Below, in pieces: positions 9,061 through 16,307 of a DNA stretch of 64,000 nt (positions are counted from its first letter, which is position 1; the number at the start of each line of letters is the position of its first letter). A program made the position numbers and the translations under genes. Under the pieces are notes generated by a model, which was given only the letters and a program-made list of their open reading frames with translations, did no database searches and had not been told where the DNA came from. Source of the stretch: Mesorhizobium sp. B2-3-4 (GTDB lineage: Bacteria > Pseudomonadota > Alphaproteobacteria > Rhizobiales > Rhizobiaceae); the NCBI RefSeq assembly GCF_006442315.1, contig NZ_VFVY01000016.1, positions 62,001 to 126,000 of the forward strand, in the 5' to 3' direction.

Positions 9061-9107
9061 GTTCAGAGGTCCGGACCTCCCTCGAAACCGGACCCACCCG
9101 CAATCAG

Positions 9108-9138
9108 GACGGAGGGCCATGTGGCGTGGCCCTCCGTC
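9108..9138 (+). terminator. Strong stem-loop downstream of the DUF680 gene
   Basis: Twelve-base perfect arms (GACGGAGGGCCA and its complement) enclose a 7-base loop. There is no proper T-run after it, so it may act as an mRNA stabiliser or imperfect terminator between the DUF680 gene and the next start at 9173. Confidence 0.45.
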
Positions 9139-9172
9139 ACTTCCGCCGCCACGCAACCCACAGGAGACAACC

Positions 9173-10144
9173 ATGTTCAGCATGACACGCCGCACACTGC
9201 TCGGAACCGCCGCCGCCGCTGCCGCCTTCGGCCTTGCCGGCAAGCTCGAATTCACCCGGCCCGCTTTCGCGCAGACGCCGGTGGAGCCGACCGTCGGCTT
9301 CTACAAATACACGGTCGGCGACATCGAGGTGACCGCCATCTATGACGGCATCTGGAAGAAGCCGCACGACCCCGCCTTCATCAAGGACGTCTCTGTCGAC
9401 GACACCAAGGCCGCGCTCGCCAAGGCGGGGCTGACCACCGACTTCATGCCCATTCCGCTCACCGTCGTGGTGCTGAAGATGGGCGGCAAGTTGATCATGA
9501 TGGATGCGGGCTCGGGCGTCGGCCAGTGGCAGACCAACGCCACGCACCTGCCGGCCAACATGGCCGCCGCCGGTATCGACTACAAGGCGATCGACACCAT
9601 CATGATCTCGCACTTCCACCCCGACCATGTCTGGGGCCTGATGGAGAAGGGCACCAACGCGCCGGTGTTCCCCAATGCCGAGCTGATCGTCAACGCCACA
9701 GAATACAACTGGTGGACGGATCCCAGCCGCCTGGCCAAGCTGCCTGAAGGCCGCAAGCCGGCGGGAAAACGCATCGCCGAGAATTTTCCGAAATGGAAGA
9801 ACTGGAAGCTGGTCGAGGACGGCGCCGAAGTTGCGCCCGGCATCCAGATCATCGCCGCGCCCGGCCACACGCCAGGTCATTCCGTCTACCTCGCCAACTC
9901 CGGCAAGGAGCAGTTCATGATCTCGGCCGACACCATGTATGTGCCCGCACTTCTGGCGCCGCATCCGGAATGGCAGGGCAGCTACGACCAGGACGGGCCG
10001 ACCGCCATCGCCACGCGCCACAAGATCATCGACCGGGTGATCGCGGACAATATCCGCGTTTCCGGTTCGCACTTCCCGTTCCCGGGCACCGGCGTCTTCG
10101 TCAAGGACGGCAATGCCTATGGCTTCACTCCCGTTCAAATCTGA
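9173..10144 (+). CDS. Tat-exported metallo-beta-lactamase fold hydrolase
   Basis: The chosen ATG follows AGGAGACA and gives a twin-arginine signal (MTRRTLLGTAAAAAAFG), with cleavage likely after AFAQ around residue 34. The 323-residue protein carries the dinuclear zinc motif SHFHPDH (H147, H149, D151, H152). Downstream ligands are GHTPGH (H232/H236), D253 in SADTMY and a late histidine in SGSHFPFPG. This is the pattern of periplasmic MBL-fold hydrolases related to lactonases and methyl-parathion-type hydrolases. The substrate is unknown. Tat export suggests it folds with metal in the cytoplasm first. The following TPR gene lies about 30 bases downstream and may be co-transcribed. Confidence 0.88.
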   Translation: MFSMTRRTLLGTAAAAAAFGLAGKLEFTRPAFAQTPVEPTVGFYKYTVGDIEVTAIYDGIWKKPHDPAFIKDVSVDDTKAALAKAGLTTDFMPIPLTVVVLKMGGKLIMMDAGSGVGQWQTNATHLPANMAAAGIDYKAIDTIMISHFHPDHVWGLMEKGTNAPVFPNAELIVNATEYNWWTDPSRLAKLPEGRKPAGKRIAENFPKWKNWKLVEDGAEVAPGIQIIAAPGHTPGHSVYLANSGKEQFMISADTMYVPALLAPHPEWQGSYDQDGPTAIATRHKIIDRVIADNIRVSGSHFPFPGTGVFVKDGNAYGFTPVQI

Positions 10145-10175
10145 ACGGGCAACCCAGACCAAAGCGAGAAAGACA

Positions 10176-10655
10176 ATGAAACAGCTTCTCATGGGCAGAA
10201 ACGCCCTGTTCGGCCTGCTCGGCGCCATTGCCGTGCTGACCGTCGTTCCCGTCGCCACCGTCATGCCGGCCTATGCGGTCGACGATATCGAGGGCGCCGA
10301 CGCGCCCGACCTCACCGCCGTCCAGGCCAAGATCGCGGCCAAGGACTACAAGGGCGCGTTGGCGGACCTGCGCGACCTGGCGCAGGACAACCAGCAGGCC
10401 GACGTCTACAATCTGCTCGGCTTCACGCTGCGCAAGACCGGCGATTTCACCACCGCGCTGACCTATTACAACAAGGCGCTGGAGCTGAAGCCCGACCACA
10501 AGGCCGCCCGCGAATATCTGGGCGAGCTCTATGTCGAAACCGGCGACATGGCCAAGGCCAAGGAGCAGCTGGCATCGCTGCAGAAACTGTGCCCCGCCGG
10601 CTGCGACGAGCTCTCCGACCTGCAGAAGGCCATCGACACCAAGGTGACGCAGTAG
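10176..10655 (+). CDS. Exported TPR protein
   Basis: This 159-residue protein has an N-terminal signal or anchor (GLLGAIAVLTVVPVATVMPAYA, about residues 13-34). After it come tetratricopeptide-like helices at about 60-125: DVYNLLGFTLRKTG, followed by ALTYYNKALELKPDH and AREYLGELYVETGDMAKA. A CPAGC pair near residue 140 could form a disulfide in the periplasm. It is probably a small periplasmic interaction protein. The gap to the Tat-exported hydrolase upstream is short, which suggests a shared transcript. The function is not identifiable. Confidence 0.75.
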   Translation: MKQLLMGRNALFGLLGAIAVLTVVPVATVMPAYAVDDIEGADAPDLTAVQAKIAAKDYKGALADLRDLAQDNQQADVYNLLGFTLRKTGDFTTALTYYNKALELKPDHKAAREYLGELYVETGDMAKAKEQLASLQKLCPAGCDELSDLQKAIDTKVTQ

Positions 10656-10680
10656 GGCGCGCGTAAGTTCCCCTTCGCCC

Positions 10681-10830
10681 GGATTGCCAAGACCGAATTG
10701 CGAAAAGCAATTCGGGGCAATCCGACCTCTCCCCGTGGGGAGAGGAGGGCCACGTTGGCGCGCCTTTCTCTTCTCCCCAACGGGGAGGAGGTGGACGCGA
10801 AGCGGCCGGATGAGGGGGCCCGGCGCTGAC
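10681..10830. repeat. Rhizobial palindromic intergenic repeat (RIME-like)
   Basis: Successive stem-loops fill most of the 363-base gap before the DoxX gene. GGATTGCC (10681) pairs with GGCAATCC (10716), enclosing CCGAATTGC/GCAATTCGG (10693-10715). CCTCTCCCC/GGGGAGAGG (10726-10745) follows, then a GAAGCGGCCGGATGAGGGGGC tail. The same style of C-rich/G-rich element recurs at 12077 and 15670-15815. No gene is visible between 10656 and 11018. Confidence 0.65.
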
Positions 10831-11018
10831 CTCAACCCCAAGTGAACCATCAGTTCGGGCGCTCGTGGCTGGCGCCCATTGCCGGAGCCGGCACCTCTCC
10901 CTCGCGCCGGCTCCGGCCCTTTTCAATCATCTTCAATCGTCAGATGGGCGAACCATTCTCGCGCGTCCCCCGGGGCGCGCGGCGGTCGCCTGTTTTATAA
11001 AATACCGGAGGCTGACCC

Positions 11019-11540
11019 ATGATACCGACCGAATTCCGCGCGAAGGCCTGCCGCCTCGCCACCAGGCTCTACCTCAGGGACGCCGCCCTGCTCGCCGGCC
11101 GGCTGCTTTTGTCCTTCATCTTCCTGCACGAGGGCGTCACGCTCGCCACCCATTTCGCCGCCGCCGCCAGCGCCATGGCCGCCCTTGGCGTCGGCTTGCC
11201 GCTGTTCATCGCCACCGTTGCACTGCAACTGGGAGCGGGGCTTTCAGTGGCGTCCGGCCTGCTGACGCGGCTCGGCGCCATCGGGCTCGGACTGTTCTGC
11301 CTGGCGACGGCGTTGCTGTTCCACACCAATTTCGCCAGCCAGAACGAATTGCTGCATTTCGAAAAGGATCTCGCCATATCAGGCGGCATGTTCGTGCTGG
11401 CCGCGGCCGGCGCCGGCCGGTTCTCGCTCGACCGGCTCGTCGCCGGCTATCTCACGCAGCGCCAGCGCGACAGGGAGATGGTGGCGGCGCTGCTGGCGGT
11501 GGAGAACCAGTTTTGCCTGGAGGTGCGGTTGCCGGTTTGA
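11019..11540 (+). CDS. DoxX family membrane protein
   Basis: This 173-residue protein follows GGAGG at a good distance. It has four hydrophobic helices: about residues 22-40 with LLAGRLLLSFIFLHEG, then about 55-75, 82-102 and 123-140. The FLHEG in helix 1 and the FHTNF segment near residue 106 match the DoxX/SURF4-like family of small quinone- or redox-associated membrane proteins. It seems monocistronic. Neighbouring DUF2934 and PRC-barrel genes are stress-type proteins, but there is no clear operon. The precise role in this organism is unknown. Confidence 0.8.
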   Translation: MIPTEFRAKACRLATRLYLRDAALLAGRLLLSFIFLHEGVTLATHFAAAASAMAALGVGLPLFIATVALQLGAGLSVASGLLTRLGAIGLGLFCLATALLFHTNFASQNELLHFEKDLAISGGMFVLAAAGAGRFSLDRLVAGYLTQRQRDREMVAALLAVENQFCLEVRLPV

Positions 11541-11651
11541 GGTTCTTCACCGTCGCGCTCTCCGGCGCTACCTCTGCCGATCGATCACGCAAATTTTTTG
11601 GATCGATCGCACCGGCGCGACGTTCATCTCCGACACTTAGGGAGAACCGAC

Positions 11652-11990
11652 ATGAACGACAACCGCGACGACAGGATCCGCGACCGCGCCTATGACATCT
11701 GGCAGCGCGAAGGCGGCCACCATGGCGACCATGACCGGCACTGGCGGCAGGCCGAGATGGAGATCGACCGTGAGTCCGCCTTGCCGCTGACGGCGGACGA
11801 TGCGCTGCCAGAGACAAGGATGCCCGGGACAGGTGAAATCGCCAGCACCGACGTGCTGACGGTGGAGGACCTTGCCATGCGCACCGGCATCTCGGGCGAC
11901 GAGGCGCAGGACCTGATCGACCGCCTGGGCACCGACCGCGCCGCCATTGAGGACGCCGCGCGCGGACTGAAGGCGAAACGCAGGCGCTGA
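11652..11990 (+). CDS. DUF2934 domain protein
   Basis: This 112-residue soluble protein has the DUF2934 core at its N-terminus: RIRDRAYDIWQREGGHHGDHDRHWRQAEMEI, spanning residues 8-38. A C-terminal helical segment (about 70-105, VEDLAMRTGISGDEAQDLIDRLG) resembles the small DUF3606-type fold. The ribosome site GGAGAA sits before ATG. Families of this kind are common in rhizobia and often lie near general stress genes, but no enzymatic residues are visible. It probably has its own transcript. Confidence 0.75.
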   Translation: MNDNRDDRIRDRAYDIWQREGGHHGDHDRHWRQAEMEIDRESALPLTADDALPETRMPGTGEIASTDVLTVEDLAMRTGISGDEAQDLIDRLGTDRAAIEDAARGLKAKRRR

Positions 11991-12076
11991 GTGCGCCTTT
12001 TCAAAACAATGCTTGGCGCGGCGCAATCACCAAAACCGCAACCCAAAATCGCAAGAGGAGCGCCGGCGGCAAATCT

Positions 12077-12140
12077 GCCAATCTCCTCCGCTGTGGGGGA
12101 GATGGCCGGCAGGCCAGAGGGGGGGCGCCGTAGGGGCGCC
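12077..12140. repeat. RIME-like palindromic repeat, second copy
   Basis: A block reading GCCAATCTCCTCC, then GGGGGAGATGGCCGGCAG, then a G-run and GGCGCC matches the repeats at 15670-15815 in layout (CTCC...GGGGGAGAT and GCCGGCAG). It lies between the DUF2934 and PRC-barrel genes. Confidence 0.6.
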
Positions 12141-12216
12141 ATCCCGCGCCCACTTTCCTCGGAACCCTTGCCCCTCTCGCAGGTTCCCCCTGTCCCAACC
12201 ACAGGAGATGCGAACC

Positions 12217-12501
12217 ATGGACCACACCAACCACGTCAGGCTGACCGACGCCGAACTGACCCAGGACGAGCTCGAAGGCGCCACCATCTACGGCCCCGGC
12301 GACGAGAAGATCGGCTCGGTCGATCATCTTCATGCCGGCCAGGTCGTCATCGATGTCGGCGGCTTCCTCGGCATCGGCGCCAAGCCCGTGGCCGTGACCG
12401 CCAGCGAACTCAATTTCATGCGCGACGAGGACGGCGACATCCACGCCGTGACCAGCTGGACCAAGGACCAATTGAAACAAATGCCCGAGCATCGGGATTG
12501 A
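12217..12501 (+). CDS. PRC-barrel domain protein
   Basis: This 94-residue protein has LEGATIYGPGDEKIGSVDH at about 19-37 and VIDVGGFLGIGAKPVAV at about 44-60, the signature halves of a PRC-barrel sheet domain. Alphaproteobacteria have many such short stand-alone proteins, often linked to stress or membrane and photosystem assembly. CAGGAG precedes the start. An in-frame ATG three codons earlier (12208) is also possible. A perfect intrinsic terminator follows the stop. Confidence 0.8.
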   Translation: MDHTNHVRLTDAELTQDELEGATIYGPGDEKIGSVDHLHAGQVVIDVGGFLGIGAKPVAVTASELNFMRDEDGDIHAVTSWTKDQLKQMPEHRD

Positions 12502-12510
12502 CAGTCAAGA

Positions 12511-12534
12511 GGGGCCCGGTCGGGCCCCTTTTTT
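12511..12534 (+). terminator. Intrinsic terminator after PRC-barrel gene
   Basis: The stem GGGGCCCG/CGGGCCCC with a minimal loop is followed directly by six T residues at 12529-12534. This is the cleanest rho-independent terminator in the window. Confidence 0.85.
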
Positions 12535-12549
12535 CGACAGGAGCAAGCC

Positions 12550-12699
12550 ATGATCAGGAAGCTGAAGGACGGCAAATACCGGCTTTATTCCCGCAAGAAG
12601 GACGACAAGACGGGGAAGCGGCGCAATCTGGGGACGTTCGAGACGCGGGAGGCGGCGCAGAAGCATGAAAGGGAGGTGCAGTATTTCAAGCGGCACTGA
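12550..12699 (+). CDS. Conserved small basic protein (49 aa)
   Basis: A 49-residue frame starts at ATG 12550 after a GGAGCAAG-like site. It reads MIRKLKDGKYRLYSRKK, continues KTGKRRNLGTFETREAAQKHE and ends VQYFKRH. It is rich in Lys and Arg. I recognise this as a widely conserved small hypothetical protein, with the LYSRKK, RRNLGTF and YFKRH segments as fixed points. It begins just after the PRC-barrel terminator and so needs its own promoter or readthrough. The GTF...AA..HE pattern resembles the AP2-like/Arm-type N-terminal part of integrases, so nucleic-acid binding is a reasonable guess but unproven. Confidence 0.7.
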   Translation: MIRKLKDGKYRLYSRKKDDKTGKRRNLGTFETREAAQKHEREVQYFKRH

Positions 12700-12832
12700 G
12701 AAAGCTGATGCGACGGCCGGAACGGGTCAACTCCCGACACCGGACATTGGAAATTCAATGTCCAATGTCGTTGTTCCTCGCCACAACATTTTCTCTTCCC
12801 ACACACGGACTCATCGCGGTGAGGCGAGCGTC

Positions 12833-13252
12833 TCAATCCGCCTTGTCAGATGAGGGCATTGCGGAAGCGTCCATCCACATCGCGCCTAAGGCATGGCCAT
12901 CGGGATCAGCGAGGTCGCGTGTATACATGAAACCATGATCCTCCACTGGATTGATATCGACGGTGCCACCGTTTGCGGCAGCAGCGGAGGCCATCGCATC
13001 GACCGCCTCACGGCTGTCCAGGGACAGCGCCAGCATGACCTCGCTGGATGTTGATGGCGGGATGGGCCGAGTGGTCATGGTCTGCCATTCTTCGCGGCTG
13101 AGCAGCATGAAGTTGATGTCTTCGCTCCACACCATTCCAGCAGCCGTCTCACTCGTGAACCTTGGATTGTTCTTGAACCCGAGAGATTCATAGAACGCCC
13201 TGGATGCCTTCACGTCGGTTACCGGCAGGCTCACGAAAATCTTCTTGTTCAT
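12833..13252 (-). CDS. VOC (glyoxalase/bleomycin-resistance fold) protein
   Basis: This 139-residue protein begins MNKKIFVSLPVTDVKASRAFYESLGF, the usual first beta-alpha-beta unit of vicinal oxygen chelate proteins. It ends with GFMYTRDLADPDGHALGAMW, the second unit, with the metal-type DPDGH segment near residues 117-121. The length fits the PhnB-like/lactoylglutathione lyase-like group. No neighbouring gene indicates the substrate. It is convergent with the small protein upstream. Confidence 0.85.
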   Translation of the reverse strand: MNKKIFVSLPVTDVKASRAFYESLGFKNNPRFTSETAAGMVWSEDINFMLLSREEWQTMTTRPIPPSTSSEVMLALSLDSREAVDAMASAAAANGGTVDINPVEDHGFMYTRDLADPDGHALGAMWMDASAMPSSDKAD

Positions 13253-13450
13253 CGATCATTCCTTTGGTTGTCGAGATGCCAGTCCAGCGGCACATCCTTC
13301 AAGACGCTTGACGGCCCGCGGATCCGACACCGCATCTCAACTTTTTTTAGATCGTCAGCGCCGCGGCGCAGCATACGCGCGCCAACACGGCCACGCGCCG
13401 CTGCCAATTGTCTGCAATTGCCTTCCTTGAGTTCGTTCCCGCCACCCCTG

Positions 13451-13466
13451 TTAACCATTCGTTAAC
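13451..13466 (+). promoter_or_regulatory. CtrA-binding box upstream of minC
   Basis: TTAACCATTCGTTAAC is an exact match to the full CtrA consensus TTAA-N7-TTAAC. It ends 44 bases before the minC start. CtrA is the cell-cycle master regulator of Alphaproteobacteria, and control of min genes by CtrA has been reported in Sinorhizobium meliloti. Confidence 0.75.
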
Positions 13467-13510
13467 CATTAGCCCCCTAGCGTTTACCTCTCAGTAAGGA
13501 TTCGCCAGCC

Positions 13511-14383
13511 GTGACCTTTGCCGCCCCCCTGGAGACCAAATCCATTCGCTTCCGTGCCCGCTCCTTCGTCGCCTTCACGCTGGCGCCGGAGGCGCCGATC
13601 GGGGAGTGGCTGGAGGGGCTGGATCACTGGATCGGCAATTCGCCGGGCTATTTCGCCGGGCGGCCGGTGGTACTCGATCTCAACGTGCTGAAGCCTGAGG
13701 TCGCCGATATCGCGCTGCTGGTCGCGGCACTCGGTGCGCGCGGCATCCGGGTCTATGCGATCGAGCTCGAAGGCGCTTCGCTCGGGCTCGACCTGCCGCC
13801 GCTTCTGACCGGCGCCAAGGAGGCGACGTCGGACGGGCTGCTTTCAGGCCGCAAGGGCAAGGCGGACACCGGCAAGCCGGAAACGGTGGTTTCCGAACGC
13901 GGCAAGGACATGCAGGGCGGGGACACGCACGGCAGGGACACGCACGGCAAGGACAGGCCAGGCGAGGGCAAGGCCGACGGCATCGTGGCCGAGGCCGGCA
14001 AGGGCAAGATGGCCAGGGCGGCCGACGCCGGCGCGGCCGATGCGGCGGTGCAGGCCGGCACGCTGATGATCAAGTCACCGATCCGCTCGGGCCAGTCGAT
14101 CTTCCATCCGCATGGCGACGTCATCGTACTCGGCTCGGTCGCCTCGGGCTCGGAGATCATCGCGGCGGGCTCGATCCATGTCTATGGCACGCTACGCGGC
14201 CGCGCCATCGCCGGCTCGCAGGGCGACCGCTCGGCGCGCATCTTCTGCCGCCGCAACGAGGCGGAGCTGATCTCGGTCGACGGCTGGTACACGACTGCCG
14301 AAGAGATGGAAGGCGTCTCGCGCGGCAAGGCGGTGCAGGCCTTCCTCGAAGGCGACATGCTCGCCGTCGTGCCGCTGAACTAG
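13511..14383 (+). CDS. minC: Septum site-determining protein MinC
   Basis: This is the first gene of minCDE. It inhibits FtsZ polymerisation away from midcell, and MinD recruits it to the membrane. The 290-residue protein has a MinC N-domain (about 1-105, starting after the FRARSFVAFTL segment) and a beta-helical C-domain (about 181-290). The C-domain includes GDVIVLGSVASGSEIIAAG and SIHVYGTLRGRAIAG. The linker of about 75 residues is unusually long and highly charged, with a short repeat (GGDTHGRDTHGKD). The start is GTG at 13511, behind a TAAGGA site. A CtrA box lies just upstream. The gap to minD is about 170 bases with no gene. Confidence 0.95.
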   Translation: MTFAAPLETKSIRFRARSFVAFTLAPEAPIGEWLEGLDHWIGNSPGYFAGRPVVLDLNVLKPEVADIALLVAALGARGIRVYAIELEGASLGLDLPPLLTGAKEATSDGLLSGRKGKADTGKPETVVSERGKDMQGGDTHGRDTHGKDRPGEGKADGIVAEAGKGKMARAADAGAADAAVQAGTLMIKSPIRSGQSIFHPHGDVIVLGSVASGSEIIAAGSIHVYGTLRGRAIAGSQGDRSARIFCRRNEAELISVDGWYTTAEEMEGVSRGKAVQAFLEGDMLAVVPLN

Positions 14384-14554
14384 GGGCGGCGCGGTGCTGG
14401 CGTGCGGCTTCACGGTTGCGATTCCAACAGGCGCCGAAGGACGATCGCCGGGCGCAAGCCTCGGACCGGGTTCGGATGGCATAATGGCAGGCACTGACAA
14501 CAGCCGCGTATTGCGCGGCACAACAAACGACAACAGGCAACGGAGGCTTTTTCC

Positions 14555-15370
14555 ATGGGCAAGGTAGTGGTCGTCACATCGGGCAAGGGGGGCGTCGGCA
14601 AGACCACCTCGACGGCCGCGCTGGGTGCGGCGGTGGCCAAGACCGGCAAGAAGGTGGCGCTGGTCGATTTCGACGTCGGCCTGCGCAATCTCGACCTGAT
14701 CATGGGCGCTGAACGCCGCGTGGTGTTCGACCTCGTCAACGTCATCCAAGGCACGGCCAAGCTGTCGCAAGCGCTGATCCGCGACAAGCGCGTCGACACG
14801 CTGTTCCTGCTGCCGGCCTCGCAGACGCGCGACAAGGACGCGCTGACCGAAGACGGCGTCGGGGAAGTGATCGACAAGTTGCGCTCGGTGTTCGACTATG
14901 TCTTCTGTGACAGCCCGGCCGGCATCGAGCGCGGCGCGCAGCTCGCCATGCGCTTTGCCGACGAGGCGGTCATCGTCACCAATCCGGAAGTGTCGTCGGT
15001 GCGCGATTCCGACCGCATCATCGGCCTGCTCGACGCCCGGACCATGCGCGCCGAGCATGGCGAGCAGATCGCCAAGCACGTGCTGGTCACCCGCTACGAC
15101 GCGGCGCGCGCCGCGCGTGGCGAAATGCTGTCGATCGACGACGTGCTGGAAATCCTGTCGGTGCCGCTGCTCGGCATCATCCCGGAAAGCCAGGATGTGC
15201 TGCGCGCCTCCAACCTCGGCTCGCCGGTGACGCTTACGGACCCGCTCAACAGCGCCGCCAAGGCCTATCTCGAGGCGGCAAGGCGGCTAGAAGGCGAGGA
15301 CCTGCCGGTGGTGGTGCCCTTCGAGCGCAAGGGCTTCCTCGACAGGCTGCTCGGAAGGAGGGCGGCATGA
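14555..15370 (+). CDS. minD: Septum site-determining ATPase MinD
   Basis: MinD is a deviant-Walker ATPase that binds the membrane and recruits MinC and MinE. The 271-residue protein opens MGKVVVVTSGKGGVGKTTST, with the KGGVGKT loop at 11-17. It continues with VDFDVGLRNLDLIMG and CDSPAGIERGA. The C-terminus ends FLDRLLGRRA, the amphipathic membrane-targeting helix. Length and motifs are those of a normal MinD. Its stop overlaps the minE start as ATGA, so the two are translationally coupled. Confidence 0.97.
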   Translation: MGKVVVVTSGKGGVGKTTSTAALGAAVAKTGKKVALVDFDVGLRNLDLIMGAERRVVFDLVNVIQGTAKLSQALIRDKRVDTLFLLPASQTRDKDALTEDGVGEVIDKLRSVFDYVFCDSPAGIERGAQLAMRFADEAVIVTNPEVSSVRDSDRIIGLLDARTMRAEHGEQIAKHVLVTRYDAARAARGEMLSIDDVLEILSVPLLGIIPESQDVLRASNLGSPVTLTDPLNSAAKAYLEAARRLEGEDLPVVVPFERKGFLDRLLGRRAA

Positions 15371-15639
15371 ACGTTTTCGACCTCTTCAGGCGGCGCTCCA
15401 GCGCCCCGGTGGCGCGCGAGCGGCTGCAGGTGCTGCTCGCCTATGAGCGCGCCAGCCGCGGCCAGCCGGACCTCGTCTCCATCCTGCGCGAGGAGATCAT
15501 GGCCGTCATCGCCAAGCACGTGCAGATCGACCAGGACTATCTCCAGGTCTCCATGGACCGCGGCGAGACCATGTCGACGCTGGAAATCGACATCCAGATC
15601 CCCAACAAGAGCGCGGTACCACTGGCGATCGCGGGGTGA
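15367..15639 (+). CDS. minE: Cell division topological specificity factor MinE
   Basis: MinE stimulates MinD ATPase activity and drives the division inhibitor to the cell poles. This 90-residue protein begins MNVFDLFRRRSSAPVARERL, the membrane-targeting and MinD-contact helix. LQVLLAYERASRGQPDLV and the topological domain ending LEIDIQIPN follow. Its start overlaps the minD stop by four bases. After the stop come inverted RIME-like repeats. Confidence 0.96.
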   Translation: MNVFDLFRRRSSAPVARERLQVLLAYERASRGQPDLVSILREEIMAVIAKHVQIDQDYLQVSMDRGETMSTLEIDIQIPNKSAVPLAIAG

Positions 15640-15669
15640 GGCGGCGGAGGGAAGGCTGCAATCATTTCG

Positions 15670-15716
15670 CGCCCCCTCTGTCCTGCCGGACATCTCCCCC
15701 ACAAGGGGGAGATTGG
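15670..15716 (+). repeat. RIME-like repeat, left member of an inverted pair
   Basis: The element contains TGCCGGACATCTCCCCCAC followed by AAGGGGGAGATTGGC. It is itself palindromic around the CTCCCCC/GGGGGAG stem. A near-identical copy faces it at 15775-15815. Together they occupy much of the 308 bases between minE and the next gene, where I see no other gene. Confidence 0.75.
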
Positions 15717-15774
15717 CTGTCACCAAAGCCTTCGCTATCACCTACGTTTCAGGAATGAGCAACGCGCGGAAATT

Positions 15775-15815
15775 GCCGATCTCCCCCACGTGGGGGAGAT
15801 GTCCGGCAGGGGCGC
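15775..15815 (-). repeat. RIME-like repeat, right member of an inverted pair
   Basis: Read on the minus strand, it gives TGCCGGACATCTCCCCCAC followed by GTGGGGGAGATCGGC. This differs from the copy at 15670-15716 at only about three positions. The about 60-base spacer between the two holds nothing I recognise. Confidence 0.75.
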
Positions 15816-15947
15816 TGTCCCGCTGACCGTTATTTCTCCCAGTTCATCGTCAGCAATACCTCTCCAGCACCAGCCATCATTGACATCGGTCAAATTTAAG
15901 GTCTCACTAATGTTTGTAGCCTGCGATTACAGACATTGGAGGCAACA

Positions 15948-16271
15948 ATGCCGGACATCGGGAAAGCAGTGCAGGACCTGACCAAAGCCGCGCAGGACTA
16001 TGGCGCGGCGCGGCAGGAAGAAGAAGCGGCACAGAAGGATGAAGACCCTGAACTGGCGGCGATGAAGGCCGCGAGCAAGGCGGTGATGCGCGCCAAGGGC
16101 AAGGAGGCGACCGCAGCCGCCGGCCGCGAGTTCCACCGCGTCGAAGCGCTGTGGCGAGCCGCCAACACAAGGCGCAAGAAAGCCACGCTGGCGCGCATGC
16201 TGGCGGAAAAGAAATTCCGCGAAAAGATGCGCAAGTTCAACGAGGCGATGTGGGCGTTGATGTCGCCGTGA
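15948..16271 (+). CDS. Hypothetical highly charged helical protein
   Basis: This 107-residue protein starts at the ATG five bases after GGAGG. An ATG four codons earlier overlaps that site and is less likely. It is almost entirely predicted helix, rich in Ala, Lys, Glu and Arg (for example EEEAAQKDEDPELAAMKAASKAV and ARMLAEKKFREKMRKF), with no cysteine, signal peptide or catalytic motif. It may form a coiled coil. I do not recognise the family. It converges on the sensor kinase gene. Confidence 0.65.
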   Translation: MPDIGKAVQDLTKAAQDYGAARQEEEAAQKDEDPELAAMKAASKAVMRAKGKEATAAAGREFHRVEALWRAANTRRKKATLARMLAEKKFREKMRKFNEAMWALMSP

Positions 16272-16307
16272 GGCGACGCGGCTGCGCTCACGGCGCGCCA
16301 ACGCCCC

